From: Polaromonas sp. AET17H-212
GTDB lineage: Bacteria; Pseudomonadota; Gammaproteobacteria; Burkholderiales; Burkholderiaceae_C
Assembly (NCBI RefSeq): GCF_002379085.1
Contig: NZ_NBZW01000010.1
Coordinates: forward strand, 1 to 64,000
Direction: 5' to 3'
DNA length: 64,000 bases
Part shown: in pieces, positions 37,158 through 50,812 of the stretch
Layout of the letters: each line of letters opens with the position of its first letter
Position numbering within the stretch: the first letter of the stretch is position 1
Position numbers and translations under genes: made by a program
The notes under the pieces: model-generated
Seen by the model: only the letters and a program-made list of their open reading frames with translations
Database searches by the model: none
What the model was told of the DNA's origin: nothing

Positions 37158-37856
37158 ATGGCCCGCCTTCCCCGTCTGAGCCTTCCCGGCTATCCGCACC
37201 ACGTCATCCTGCGCGGTAACAACCAGCAGGCCATTTTTTCGTGTCCCGCCGATTACCAGACCATGCTGGATCTGATCGAGGAACACGCCAGAAAATCAGG
37301 CGTTGCTGTGCACGCCTATGTGCTGATGAGCAACCACGTTCATTTGCTGGTCACACCGGAGGCCGCCGATTCCCTGCCACGCATGATGCAGGCCGTGGGC
37401 AGGCGTTATGTGCGTTATTTCAATGACAGGCAGGGGCGATCGGGCACCTTGTGGGAGGGGCGCTACCGTTCCACGCCCATCCAGACCGAAACCTATCTGC
37501 TGGCCTGCATGGCCTATATCGATCTCAATCCGGTGCGGGCAGGGCTGGTCGCTGAGGCGCGCGACTACCCTTGGTCCAGCCACGGCCACTACGTCGGCTT
37601 GCGCAGCGACAAACTGGTAACGCCACATCCCCTGTTCTGGACTTTGGGGAACACGCCTTTTGCGCGAGAGGCGGCCTACGCCGACATGGTGCGCTCCGGT
37701 GTGTCGGCCCATCAGCAGGCAGCGCTGACGGAGTCGGCCCTGAGCGGCTGGGCCTTGGGAGATGCTGATTTCTTGGGGGACCTGCAAAAACGTACGGAAC
37801 GCCGGGTCGTCAAAGCGCGGGTGGGACGCCCGGCGCGAAAGCCAGACATCCCCTGA
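37158..37856 (+). mobile_element. REP-associated tyrosine transposase (RAYT), IS200-like
   Basis: A 232-residue Y1 transposase. It starts with the RAYT hallmark PGYPHHVILRGNN, carries the HUH metal motif in MSNHVHLLVTP, and has the catalytic-Tyr region YIDLNPVRAGLV. Such domesticated single-copy enzymes act on REP palindromes rather than moving as IS elements. It looks intact, with no terminal inverted repeats or partner gene. The downstream 100 bases are sharply AT-rich and hold two similar short sequences. It sits between an orphan binding protein and gltB. Confidence 0.88.
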
Positions 37857-37891
37857 GTGGGACTTGCGAGCTGCCGTTCCAATGCGGACTT

Positions 37892-37965
37892 CGTTATTAA
37901 TCTGTCCCCCATTTAAATTAAAAAGCATTTGCCGTATTTTAATTAGAATCTGACCCTAATTTTTG
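37892..37965. repeat. AT-rich paired motif downstream of the RAYT gene
   Basis: TTAATCTGTCCCCCATTT and, about 45 bases later, TAGAATCTGACCCTAATTTT share an AATCTGnCCC core in the same orientation. The stretch is far more AT-rich than its surroundings and may be a RAYT-associated end. Confidence 0.55.
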
Positions 37966-37968
37966 TGC

Positions 37969-37997
37969 TTGGCATTGTTGTTGCACTGCACTATGCT
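37969..37997 (+). promoter_or_regulatory. putative gltB promoter
   Basis: TTGGCA (37969-37974) and TATGCT (37992-37997) are exactly 17 bases apart, about 95 bases before the gltB ATG. Confidence 0.55.
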
Positions 37998-38091
37998 TTC
38001 GCTTCTCGCGATCCATTACAAAATTTGGCGGACAGGCTGGCGTGCAACGTGTACACCAGCGCTGTTCTCCCTACCGACCCAGGAGTAAGCC

Positions 38092-42888
<4,797 letters not shown>

Positions 42889-42912
42889 ACAAGAAGTATC
42901 TGGAGTAGCCTC

Positions 42913-44391
42913 ATGGGAAAAGTCACCGGTTTCATGGAATACGAGCGCATCGAGGAAGGCTACAAGCCTGTGCCCGAGCGGCTGAAAAACTACAAGGAGT
43001 TTGTGATCGGGCTCGACGATGCGCAGGCCAACAAGCAGGCCGCGCGTTGCATGGACTGCGGCACGCCGTTTTGCAACAGCGGCTGCCCGGTCAACAACAT
43101 CATTCCGGATTTCAACGACATGGTGTTTCGGGGCAACTGGAAAAGTGCGATTGAAACCCTTCACAGCACCAATAACTTTCCGGAATTCACGGGCCGGATT
43201 TGCCCCGCACCTTGTGAGGCGGCCTGCACGCTTAACGTGAACGACGGTGCGGTGGGCATCAAGTCCATCGAACACGCCATCATTGATCGCGCCTGGGCCG
43301 AGGGCTGGGTCCAGCCCGAGCCGCCCGCGCACCGGACCGGAAAAAAAGTGGCCGTGGTGGGGTCGGGGCCGGCGGGCATGGCTGCGGCCCAGCAGCTGGC
43401 GCGGGCCGGTCACGATGTGACGGTGTTCGAGAAAAATGACCGCATTGGCGGCCTGCTGCGTTACGGCATTCCCGACTTCAAGATGGAAAAAACCCATATC
43501 GACCGCCGTGTCGAGCAGATGCAGGCCGAAGGGGTGACCTTTCGTGCCGGCATCATGGTTGGGCGTGCGAAGGACGGGTTGGGCAAGGACTCGAAAGTCA
43601 TCAACTGGGCCAAGGAAACCATCACGCCCGAGCAACTGCAAAAGGACTTCGACGCGATCGTGCTGACTGGCGGTGCCGAGCAGTCGCGTGACCTGCCCGT
43701 GCCCGGCCGTGAACTCGCAGGCATCCATTTCGCGATGGAGTTTTTGCCACAGCAAAACAAGGTCAACGCCGGCGACAAGGTCAAGGACCAGTTGCGCGCC
43801 GATGGTAAACACGTGATCGTGATCGGTGGCGGTGACACCGGTTCGGACTGTGTCGGTACCAGCAATCGTCATGGCGCGGCCAGCGTCACGCAGTTCGAAC
43901 TGCTGCCGCAGCCCCCTGTCGAGGAAAACCGTCCCATGACCTGGCCTTACTGGCCCATCAAGCTGCGTACCAGTTCCAGCCATGAGGAGGGCTGCGAACG
44001 CGAATTCGCCATTTCCACCAAGGAATTCATCGGCGACAAGGGCAAGGTCACTGGTCTGAAAACGGTGCGCGTGGAGTGGAAAGACGGAAAGATGCAGGAA
44101 GTACCCGGCTCCGAGCAGTTGCTGAAGGCCGATCTGGTGCTTCTGGCCATGGGTTTTGTGGCGCCGGTTGCGCCGGTGCTGGAGGCCTTTGGGGTCGAGA
44201 AAGACACACGCGGTAACGCCAGGGCGACCACCGACTTCACGGGCGGTTATGCCACCAATGTCCCCAAGGTCTTTGCGGCGGGGGACATGCGTCGTGGTCA
44301 GAGTCTGGTGGTCTGGGCGATTCGCGAGGGTCGCCAGGCGGCCCGCTCGGTCGACGAGTTCCTGATGGGCTTCAGCGACTTGCCGCGCTGA
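42913..44391 (+). CDS. gltD: glutamate synthase (NADPH) small subunit
   Basis: A 492-residue FAD/NADPH-dependent subunit passing electrons to GltB. The N-terminal 4Fe-4S cysteine blocks CMDCGTPFC and CPAPCEAAC are present, then the FAD motif GSGPAG and the NADPH motif GGGDTGSDC. The length is normal. It is the second gene of gltBD. Confidence 0.97.
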   Translation: MGKVTGFMEYERIEEGYKPVPERLKNYKEFVIGLDDAQANKQAARCMDCGTPFCNSGCPVNNIIPDFNDMVFRGNWKSAIETLHSTNNFPEFTGRICPAPCEAACTLNVNDGAVGIKSIEHAIIDRAWAEGWVQPEPPAHRTGKKVAVVGSGPAGMAAAQQLARAGHDVTVFEKNDRIGGLLRYGIPDFKMEKTHIDRRVEQMQAEGVTFRAGIMVGRAKDGLGKDSKVINWAKETITPEQLQKDFDAIVLTGGAEQSRDLPVPGRELAGIHFAMEFLPQQNKVNAGDKVKDQLRADGKHVIVIGGGDTGSDCVGTSNRHGAASVTQFELLPQPPVEENRPMTWPYWPIKLRTSSSHEEGCEREFAISTKEFIGDKGKVTGLKTVRVEWKDGKMQEVPGSEQLLKADLVLLAMGFVAPVAPVLEAFGVEKDTRGNARATTDFTGGYATNVPKVFAAGDMRRGQSLVVWAIREGRQAARSVDEFLMGFSDLPR

Positions 44392-44757
44392 AAGCCATAG
44401 CCACTCCCGAATGGCCGAGGGGTGTGACATCAAGGCCGGGATTTGCTGGCAGCGCCGCAGTTGAGCCTGTTGCAGGTGGTCCTGGCTCTGGTTGAAGACT
44501 GCGTCCCAACCGCACCACAGCTGCGAAACCGGTGTGATGGCAGAAAAGTGTAACGACGGTGCGCCTTGCCGCGACCTGTCGCGCGAAACGGCAGGCGTTC
44601 CGCCATCTTTTTGGCGGGGGCAGGAAAGTCGGGCGGCCGGCCTGAATGGGGCACCGTCCCGGGCTATTCCTGTGAAAAATGAACGAATCCGATCGCCCAC
44701 GTGGGGCAGAGTAATCCCTTATGATCAATAAGCCGGCTAACCGGCTTTTGTCTTTTT
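44392..44757. other. intergenic region between gltD and mlaF
   Basis: No credible gene. Short open frames on both strands lack a ribosome-binding site or recognisable product. The 3' end holds a TATGAT hexamer (44720-44725) and a terminator-like hairpin abutting mlaF. Confidence 0.55.
44730..44755 (+). terminator. terminator-like hairpin just before mlaF
   Basis: AAGCCGG pairs with CCGGCTT around CTAA (44730-44747), followed by a T-rich run that ends at the mlaF ATG. It may terminate gltBD transcripts, or act in the mla leader. Confidence 0.55.
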
Positions 44758-45603
44758 ATGGCCCCCTCTTCCAATCCATCGCTTGTTGAACTGCGTCACC
44801 TTACCTTTGGTTACGGTGAGCGGGTCATCCTGGACGACATTTCCCTGTCGGTGCCGCGCGGCAAAGTGACGGCATTGATGGGGGCTTCCGGCGGCGGAAA
44901 AACGACTATTTTGCGTCTCATTGGCGGCCAGATCCGTGCCCAATCCGGCGAATTGCTGTTCGATGACCAGGATGTCACCCGGATGGATCAGGAGCAGATC
45001 TATGCGGCGCGGCGTCGCATGGGCATGCTTTTCCAGTTCGGGGCCTTGTTCGCCGACCTGAGCGTTTATGAAAATGTGGCCTTTCCGCTGCACGAACACA
45101 CCGATCTGCCCGAAGCCCTGATTCGCGACATTGTGCTCATGAAGCTCAACGCGGTCGGCCTGCGCGGCGCGCGCGATCTCATGCCCAGCGAGGTGTCCGG
45201 CGGCATGGCGCGGCGCATCGCGCTGGCCCGCGCCATCGCGCTGGACCCGGAGCTGGTGATGTACGACGAACCTTTTTCCGGCCTGGACCCGATTTCACTG
45301 GGAACTGCGGCGCGGCTGATCCGGCACCTGAACGATGCCATGGGGCTGACCAGCATTTTTGTCTCCCACGAACTCGAGCAGACGTTTGCCGTGGCCGACC
45401 ATGTGATTATCCTGGCCAACGGGAAAATTGCGACCGAGGGGACGCCCGAGCAAGTCCGGCAAAGCACCGATCCGCTGGTCTATCAGTATGTCCATGCCCT
45501 GCCGGACGGCCCGGTTCAGTTCCACTATCCCGGCCTGTCGGTGGAGGAAGATTTTGGCCCCGGCCCCAAGGCCGTCGCCCGGCAGCCAGGAGCCGCCGCA
45601 TGA
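44758..45603 (+). CDS. mlaF: MlaF, ATPase of the phospholipid transport system
   Basis: A 281-residue ABC ATPase of the MlaFEDB complex, which moves phospholipids between inner membrane and periplasm to keep outer-membrane asymmetry. Walker A is GASGGGKT, the signature is VSGGMARR, and Walker B is ELVMYDEPFSGLD. First gene of mlaFEDACB. The ATG has no Shine-Dalgarno sequence; a terminator-like hairpin ends right before it. mlaE overlaps by ATGA. Confidence 0.94.
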   Translation: MAPSSNPSLVELRHLTFGYGERVILDDISLSVPRGKVTALMGASGGGKTTILRLIGGQIRAQSGELLFDDQDVTRMDQEQIYAARRRMGMLFQFGALFADLSVYENVAFPLHEHTDLPEALIRDIVLMKLNAVGLRGARDLMPSEVSGGMARRIALARAIALDPELVMYDEPFSGLDPISLGTAARLIRHLNDAMGLTSIFVSHELEQTFAVADHVIILANGKIATEGTPEQVRQSTDPLVYQYVHALPDGPVQFHYPGLSVEEDFGPGPKAVARQPGAAA

Positions 45604-46379
45604 GCTGGTACAAACCTTCGGATGTCGGCTGTGCCACCCGCAGCAAACTCGCCGATCTGGGTCTGGGCGCGCGCCTTTTCTTTCGGCTTCTCCTTTCCCT
45701 GCCTTCGACGTTCCGGCGTTTTGGCCTGGTGCGCGACCAGATCCACTTCCTGGGCAACTATTCGCTGGTCATCATTGCGGTGTCCGGCCTGTTTGTCGGT
45801 TTTGTGTTCGGCCTGCAGGGGTATTACACGCTGCAGCGTTTTGGCTCGTCGGATGCGCTGGGCTTGCTTGTGACGCTGACCCTGGTGCGTGAACTCGGGC
45901 CGGTGGTGACGGCCTTGCTGTTTGCGGGGCGGGCCGGCACCTCGCTGACCGCCGAAATCGGCCTCATGAAGGCGGGCGAGCAGATCAGCGTCATGGAGAT
46001 GATGGCCGTCGATCCGGTGCAACGCATCCTGGCGCCCCGCTTCTGGGCGGGCGTGATTGTCATGCCCCTGCTGGCTGCCGTGTTCAGCGCGATGGGCGTG
46101 ATTGGCGGATGGGCCGTTGGCGTGGTCATGATTGGGGTCGATGCAGGGTCTTTCTGGAGCCAGATCCAAGGGGGGGTCGATGTCTGGAAAGATGTGGGCA
46201 ACGGTGTGATCAAGAGTGTTGTTTTCGGCTTTGCCGTCACGTTTATTGCCCTGTTGCAGGGGTTCGAGGCGCAACCTACGCCGGAAGGCGTGGCCAGCGC
46301 CACGACGCGCACGGTGGTGGTGGCGTCCCTGACGGTCCTGGGTCTGGATTTCATCCTGACCGCGATGATGTTTACCTGA
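45600..46379 (+). CDS. mlaE: MlaE, permease of the phospholipid transport system
   Basis: A 259-residue MlaE-family inner-membrane permease with five to six hydrophobic segments and the family blocks VREL-GPVVTALLFAGR and RFWAGVIVMPLL. It forms the transmembrane core of MlaFEDB. It overlaps mlaF; mlaD follows after a GAGGAGGG ribosome-binding site. Confidence 0.95.
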   Translation: MSWYKPSDVGCATRSKLADLGLGARLFFRLLLSLPSTFRRFGLVRDQIHFLGNYSLVIIAVSGLFVGFVFGLQGYYTLQRFGSSDALGLLVTLTLVRELGPVVTALLFAGRAGTSLTAEIGLMKAGEQISVMEMMAVDPVQRILAPRFWAGVIVMPLLAAVFSAMGVIGGWAVGVVMIGVDAGSFWSQIQGGVDVWKDVGNGVIKSVVFGFAVTFIALLQGFEAQPTPEGVASATTRTVVVASLTVLGLDFILTAMMFT

Positions 46380-46389
46380 GGAGGGTGTT

Positions 46390-46896
46390 GTGCAACGCTC
46401 AAAAATTGATGTGTGGGTTGGTATTTTTGTCATGATCGGCGCTGCGGCCATCCTGTTTCTGGCGCTGCAGGCCGCCAATTTGCTGAACCTGAGTTTCCAG
46501 TCCACCTACCGGATCACGGCCAAGTTTGACAACGTCGGCGGCCTCAAGCCCAAGGGCGCGGTGCGCAGCGGCGGGGTCGTGGTCGGCCGCGTCGAGTCGC
46601 TGGTGTTCGATGACAAGGCCTTCCAGGCCAGCGTGACGCTGGCCCTGGAAAGCCGTTACGCCTTCCCCAAGGACAGTTCGCTGAAGATCCTGACCAGCGG
46701 TTTGCTGGGTGAACAGTACATCGGCATCGAGGCCGGGGCCAGCGAGAAGAATCTGGTGGCTGGCGACACCATTTCCAGTACGCAATCAGCGGTTGTGCTG
46801 GAAAATCTCATCAGCCAGTTTTTGTACAGCAAGGCGGCGGACAGCAGTTCTGGCCCGGTGACTACACCGCCTACAGGGAGTAAAGAAAAAAAATGA
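46390..46896 (+). CDS. mlaD: MlaD, MCE-domain lipid-binding subunit
   Basis: A 168-residue periplasmic protein anchored by one N-terminal helix (about 8-28), followed by a single MCE domain (YRITAKFDNVGGLKPKGAVRSGGVVVG). Hexameric MlaD forms the lipid channel over MlaE. The start is GTG at 46390 behind GAGGAGGG. It overlaps mlaA by ATGA. Confidence 0.95.
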   Translation: MQRSKIDVWVGIFVMIGAAAILFLALQAANLLNLSFQSTYRITAKFDNVGGLKPKGAVRSGGVVVGRVESLVFDDKAFQASVTLALESRYAFPKDSSLKILTSGLLGEQYIGIEAGASEKNLVAGDTISSTQSAVVLENLISQFLYSKAADSSSGPVTTPPTGSKEKK

Positions 46897-47645
46897 AGCC
46901 ACGAATCACCATGAACCGAACCGGCCTGTGGGCAGGGCTGCTGGCGCTGGCGCTGCTGCAGGGCTGCGCCGTCGGCCCCAACCCGCGCGACCCGTTCGAA
47001 CCGTTCAACCGCAGCGTGACCCGTTTCAACGACGGCCTCGACGAAGCCATCGTCAAGCCGGTGGCGCAGGCTTACCAGAATACGGTGCCCTCGCCGGTGC
47101 GTACCGGTGTCAACAACTTCTTCGGCAACCTGTCGGACGCCTGGTCGTTCGTCAACAACGTGCTCCAAGCCAAGCCGCAAGCGGCCGTCGACAGCTTCAT
47201 GCGTGTCAGCGTCAACACGCTGATTGGCCTGGGCGGCGTGCTCGATTGGGCCACGCCCATGGGCATAGAGCGTCACAGCGAGGATTTTGGCAAGACGCTG
47301 GGGCGCTGGGGCATGGCGGCCGGCCCTTACCTGGTGTTGCCGGTGCTAGGCCCCTCGACGGTGCGTGATGCGGCCGCCCGTGTGGTCGACGCCCAAGGCG
47401 ACTTGGTGATGCAGATCAACAATGTGCCTGTCCGTAATTCGCTGTATGTGCTGCGCGCGGTAGACCTTCGCGCCGGCTTGCTGCGCGCCGGGGAGGTGCT
47501 GGATCAGGCGGCCCTGGACAAATACAGTTTCACGCGCGACGCCTACCTGCAGCGCCGCGGCGTGGTGATAGACACAGACAGCAATGGCGACACCGAGGAG
47601 CGTTATGACCTGCCCGAGGAGCCTTCGCCGGCACCGGCCAAGTAA
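46893..47645 (+). CDS. mlaA: MlaA/VacJ outer-membrane lipoprotein
   Basis: A 250-residue lipoprotein with lipobox LQGC, then NPRDPFEPFNRSVTRFND, the VacJ signature. MlaA removes mislocalised phospholipid from the outer leaflet and passes it to MlaC. Its presence inside the mlaFED operon is typical of betaproteobacteria; in E. coli it is separate. Confidence 0.95.
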   Translation: MKPRITMNRTGLWAGLLALALLQGCAVGPNPRDPFEPFNRSVTRFNDGLDEAIVKPVAQAYQNTVPSPVRTGVNNFFGNLSDAWSFVNNVLQAKPQAAVDSFMRVSVNTLIGLGGVLDWATPMGIERHSEDFGKTLGRWGMAAGPYLVLPVLGPSTVRDAAARVVDAQGDLVMQINNVPVRNSLYVLRAVDLRAGLLRAGEVLDQAALDKYSFTRDAYLQRRGVVIDTDSNGDTEERYDLPEEPSPAPAK

Positions 47646-47655
47646 AGAACACTTA

Positions 47656-47687
47656 CATGCGATGTCATAACTTCACTGAATCGCATG
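47656..47687. repeat. perfect 8-bp inverted repeat between mlaA and mlaC
   Basis: CATGCGAT (47656-47663) and ATCGCATG (47680-47687) are 16 bases apart, in the 148-base mlaA-mlaC spacer. It could be an operator or an RNA hairpin. Confidence 0.6.
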
Positions 47688-47793
47688 AACCAAAGCCGGA
47701 AAAACGCTGTCAAATCAACTACTTGCCTGCCAATTGAGCCAAAGGGGCATCCGTCCGGCCGGCCAGGCCTGTGTTCCGAACCGAAAGAAAACC

Positions 47794-48447
47794 ATGAACC
47801 GTCGAATTTTTAGCCATGTCCTCGGTGCCTGCCTCGCAGGCGTCCTGCTGGTCGCGGGCCCTGTTGCCGGTGCGGCCGACGAAGCCCCGGACGCGCTGAT
47901 CAAACGCACATCCACCGAAGTGCTGGACATCATCAAGGCCGACAAGGCCATCCAGTCCGGCGACACCGGGAAGGTCATCGCCCTGGTCGATGGCAAGGTC
48001 ATGCCCCATGTGAATTTCACGCGCATGACGGCGGCGACCGTGGGCCGGAACTGGCGCCAAGCCACCCCTGAGCAGCAAAAGCGCCTGCAGGATGAGTTCA
48101 AGATTCTGTTGGTGCGCACCTATTCCGGGGCGCTGGCCCAGGTCAAGGACCAGACGGTCAGCGTCAAGCCCCTGCGCGCCGCGCCAACGGACAACGAAGT
48201 GATCGTACGGACCGAGGTGTTGGGCCGCAGCGAACCGATCCAGCTGGATTACCGCATGGAAAAAACGCCCAGCGGCTGGAAAATCTACGACCTGAACGTC
48301 CTTGGCATCTGGATGGTGGAAACCTACCGGACCCAGTTTGCGCAGGAAATCTCGACCAAGGGCGTGGATGGACTGATTGCTGCACTGGCCCAGCGCAACA
48401 AGTCGAACGCAGCCGAGAAAACGAACGCGGGCGAGAAAAAGTCCTGA
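47794..48447 (+). CDS. mlaC: MlaC, periplasmic phospholipid-binding protein (Ttg2D family)
   Basis: A 217-residue exported protein, signal peptide about 1-28 (MNRRIFSHVLGACLAGVLLV). The family block HVNFTRMTAATVGRNWRQATPEQQ is present. MlaC shuttles lipid across the periplasm between MlaA and MlaD. The ATG at 47794 is chosen because it begins the signal peptide. A Lys/Asn-rich tail ends the protein. Confidence 0.94.
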   Translation: MNRRIFSHVLGACLAGVLLVAGPVAGAADEAPDALIKRTSTEVLDIIKADKAIQSGDTGKVIALVDGKVMPHVNFTRMTAATVGRNWRQATPEQQKRLQDEFKILLVRTYSGALAQVKDQTVSVKPLRAAPTDNEVIVRTEVLGRSEPIQLDYRMEKTPSGWKIYDLNVLGIWMVETYRTQFAQEISTKGVDGLIAALAQRNKSNAAEKTNAGEKKS

Positions 48448-48461
48448 ACGAAAATGCTGCC

Positions 48462-48743
48462 GTGCTGACGCTTCCTCCTGTCCTGACCCACGCCGTGGCG
48501 GCTGGTTTTGCCCGCGGCCTGAAACCCGAGCTGTTTGCCGGGCCTGCGGAAGTGGTAGCCGATGCCCGTGCGCTTCAGCAGTTTGACTCCTCTGCGCTGG
48601 CGGTTCTGCTGGAGTGCCGACGCCATGCGCTGGCAGCCGGCAAGCGCTTCTCTGTGTGCGGTGCTCCCGCGCGTCTGCTGGAACTGGCCGAGCTGTACGG
48701 CGTCGCGGAGCTGATTCCACCAGCAGCAGCTGCCACGGCCTGA
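48462..48743 (+). CDS. mlaB: MlaB-type STAS domain protein
   Basis: A 93-residue cytoplasmic STAS protein that binds and stabilises MlaF. The phosphorylatable-Ser-type motif DSSALAVLLECRRHALAAGK matches the MlaB/SpoIIAA class. The GTG at 48462 follows the mlaC stop by 14 bases; an ATG just upstream is in a closed frame. Confidence 0.85.
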   Translation: MLTLPPVLTHAVAAGFARGLKPELFAGPAEVVADARALQQFDSSALAVLLECRRHALAAGKRFSVCGAPARLLELAELYGVAELIPPAAAATA

Positions 48744-48855
48744 ACCTGAAGGCGGGTGGGTTTTTGGGAGGGCGGGGCCTGCCTGGGTGCACGGCTGGGG
48801 GCATTTGCGCTGCCGGCCGAAAGAAACAGGCGTCAGCCCTTAAAATAGCCCGCTC

Positions 48856-49785
48856 ATGCCCGCCATCTCATTCCAGTCCGTCTCCAAAATCTACCCATCG
48901 ACACGCAGCCAGACTGGTCCCGGCGTCCGGGCGCTGGACAATGTGAGCTTTGACATCCAGCAGGGCGAGTTTTTCGGCCTGCTGGGTCCCAACGGGGCCG
49001 GCAAAACCTCGCTGATCAGCATCCTGGCCGGCCTCTCGCGGGCCAGCAGCGGCCGCGTGCTGGTGCATGGCAGCGATGTGGTGACCGACTACGCCGCGGC
49101 CCGCCGCAAGCTCGGCATCGTGCCGCAGGAACTGGTGTTTGACCCCTTTTTCACGGTGCGTGAGGCGCTGCGCATTCAATCCGGCTATTTCGGCGTCAAG
49201 AACAACGACGACTGGATCGACGAGTTGCTGCTCAGTCTTGGCTTGGCCGACAAGGCCGATGCGAATATGCGGCAGCTGTCGGGCGGCATGAAGCGCCGCG
49301 TGCTGGTGGCGCAGGCGCTGGTGCACAAACCCCAGGTCATCGTGCTGGATGAACCCACCGCCGGTGTCGATGTGGAGTTGCGCCAGACCTTGTGGCAATT
49401 TGTCGCCAAACTCAACAAGCAGGGCAGCACCGTGCTGCTGACGACGCATTACCTCGAAGAGGCCGAGGCGCTGTGCAGCCGGATTGCCATGCTCAAGCAG
49501 GGCCGCATGGTGGCGCTGGCCCAGACCTCCGAGTTGCTCAAGTCCGCGTCATCGAACGTGCTGCGTTTTAAAATTGACAGCGAGCTGCCCAAGGCGCTGG
49601 CCGACAAGGCCCGTATCACCGGCCGCATCGTGCAGCTGCCGGCTCACAACGCGCATGAAATCGAGCAGTACCTGAGCGCCATCCGCGAGGCCGGCCTGGT
49701 GGCCGAAGACGTCGAAATCCGCAAGGCCGACCTGGAAGACGTATTCCTGGAAGTCATGGCGGAGAAAATCGGAGTGGCGGCATGA
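48856..49785 (+). CDS. ABC-2 type exporter ATPase, YadG-like
   Basis: A 309-residue ATPase with Walker A GPNGAGKTS, signature LSGGMKRRV and Walker B VIVLDEPTAGVD. The following permease overlaps it, so the two form an ABC-2 exporter of unknown substrate, often found next to mla genes in betaproteobacteria. TAAAAT lies nine bases before the ATG with no Shine-Dalgarno sequence, suggesting a very short or absent leader. Confidence 0.88.
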   Translation: MPAISFQSVSKIYPSTRSQTGPGVRALDNVSFDIQQGEFFGLLGPNGAGKTSLISILAGLSRASSGRVLVHGSDVVTDYAAARRKLGIVPQELVFDPFFTVREALRIQSGYFGVKNNDDWIDELLLSLGLADKADANMRQLSGGMKRRVLVAQALVHKPQVIVLDEPTAGVDVELRQTLWQFVAKLNKQGSTVLLTTHYLEEAEALCSRIAMLKQGRMVALAQTSELLKSASSNVLRFKIDSELPKALADKARITGRIVQLPAHNAHEIEQYLSAIREAGLVAEDVEIRKADLEDVFLEVMAEKIGVAA

Positions 49786-50537
49786 CCGGCTGGCAAACCC
49801 TGTTCTACAAGGAAGTGCTGCGCTTCTGGAAAGTCGGCTTCCAGACCGTCGGCGCGCCCATTCTCACGGCGGTCATGTACATGCTGATCTTCGGCCATGT
49901 GCTGGAGGACAAGGTGCTGGTTTACGGCACGGTCGGCTACACGGCCTTTCTGGTGCCAGGCCTGGTCATGATGAGTGTGTTGCAGAATGCCTTTGCCAAC
50001 AGCTCGTCCTCGCTGATCCAGAGCAAGATCATGGGCAGCCTGGTGTTTGTGCTGCTCAGCCCGCTGTCGCATTGGCACTGGTTTTTTGCCTACGTCGGTT
50101 CGTCGGTCGTGCGCGGCCTGGTGGTTGGTCTGGGGGTGTTTGTGGTCACCGTGTATTTCGGCCAGCCCAGCTTTGTGGCGCCTTTGTGGATCATCGTGTT
50201 CGCGGTCCTCGGTGCGGCGCTGCTCGGCTCCCTGGGGTTGATCGCCGGCCTGTGGGCTGAAAAATTCGACCAGATGGCGGCGTTCCAGAATTTTGTGATC
50301 ATGCCCATGACTTTCCTGAGTGGCGTTTTCTACTCCATCCACTCGCTGCCGCCGTTCTGGCAGACCGTCAGCCACCTGAACCCGTTTTTCTACATGATTG
50401 ACGGTTTTCGTTACGGCTTTTTCGGCGTCAGCGACGTGTCCCCGTGGCTGAGTCTGGCCATCGTGGGCAGCGCGCTGCTGGTGGTCAGCGGCATCGCGGT
50501 GAATTTGCTTCGCATTGGCTACAAAATAAGACACTGA
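49782..50537 (+). CDS. ABC-2 type exporter permease, YadH-like
   Basis: A 251-residue inner-membrane permease with about six helices and the ABC-2 signature region MPMTFLSGVFYSIHSLPPFW. It overlaps the ATPase gene by ATGA. The substrate is unknown; a link to envelope lipids is only suggested by the neighbouring mla genes. Confidence 0.88.
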   Translation: MTGWQTLFYKEVLRFWKVGFQTVGAPILTAVMYMLIFGHVLEDKVLVYGTVGYTAFLVPGLVMMSVLQNAFANSSSSLIQSKIMGSLVFVLLSPLSHWHWFFAYVGSSVVRGLVVGLGVFVVTVYFGQPSFVAPLWIIVFAVLGAALLGSLGLIAGLWAEKFDQMAAFQNFVIMPMTFLSGVFYSIHSLPPFWQTVSHLNPFFYMIDGFRYGFFGVSDVSPWLSLAIVGSALLVVSGIAVNLLRIGYKIRH

Positions 50538-50555
50538 CCGGATCCACAGCACAAC

Positions 50556-50804
50556 ATGACCAGCGAAGAACTCCAAACCATCATTGCCGCGGGTTTGCCC
50601 TGCGAACACATTGCCCTGACCGGCGACGGCCGGCATTGGTATGCCACCATCGTGTCTGCCGCTTTTGAAGGCCAGCGCCTGATCCAGCGTCACCAGCGGG
50701 TCTATGCCACGCTGGGCGGGCGCATGCAGACGGACGAGGTGCATGCCCTGTCCATGAAAACCTACACACCGGCCGAGTGGGCCGCCAGCGGCGCGGAAGA
50801 ATAA
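50556..50804 (+). CDS. BolA-family protein (IbaG-like)
   Basis: An 82-residue BolA-fold protein with the VxGDGxHW-like block [14 protein letters not shown] and [11 protein letters not shown]. IbaG/BolA proteins pair with monothiol glutaredoxins to handle iron-sulfur clusters. In E. coli ibaG also sits between mla genes and murA, and the same order is kept here. Confidence 0.9.
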   Translation: MTSEELQTIIAAGLPCEHIALTGDGRHWYATIVSAAFEGQRLIQRHQRVYATLGGRMQTDEVHALSMKTYTPAEWAASGAEE

Positions 50805-50812
50805 ACAGACCT

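Noticed and set aside
44492..44731. A 79-codon plus-strand frame in the gltD-mlaF gap
   Set aside because: No ribosome-binding site, no recognisable product, and it runs into the hairpin before mlaF.
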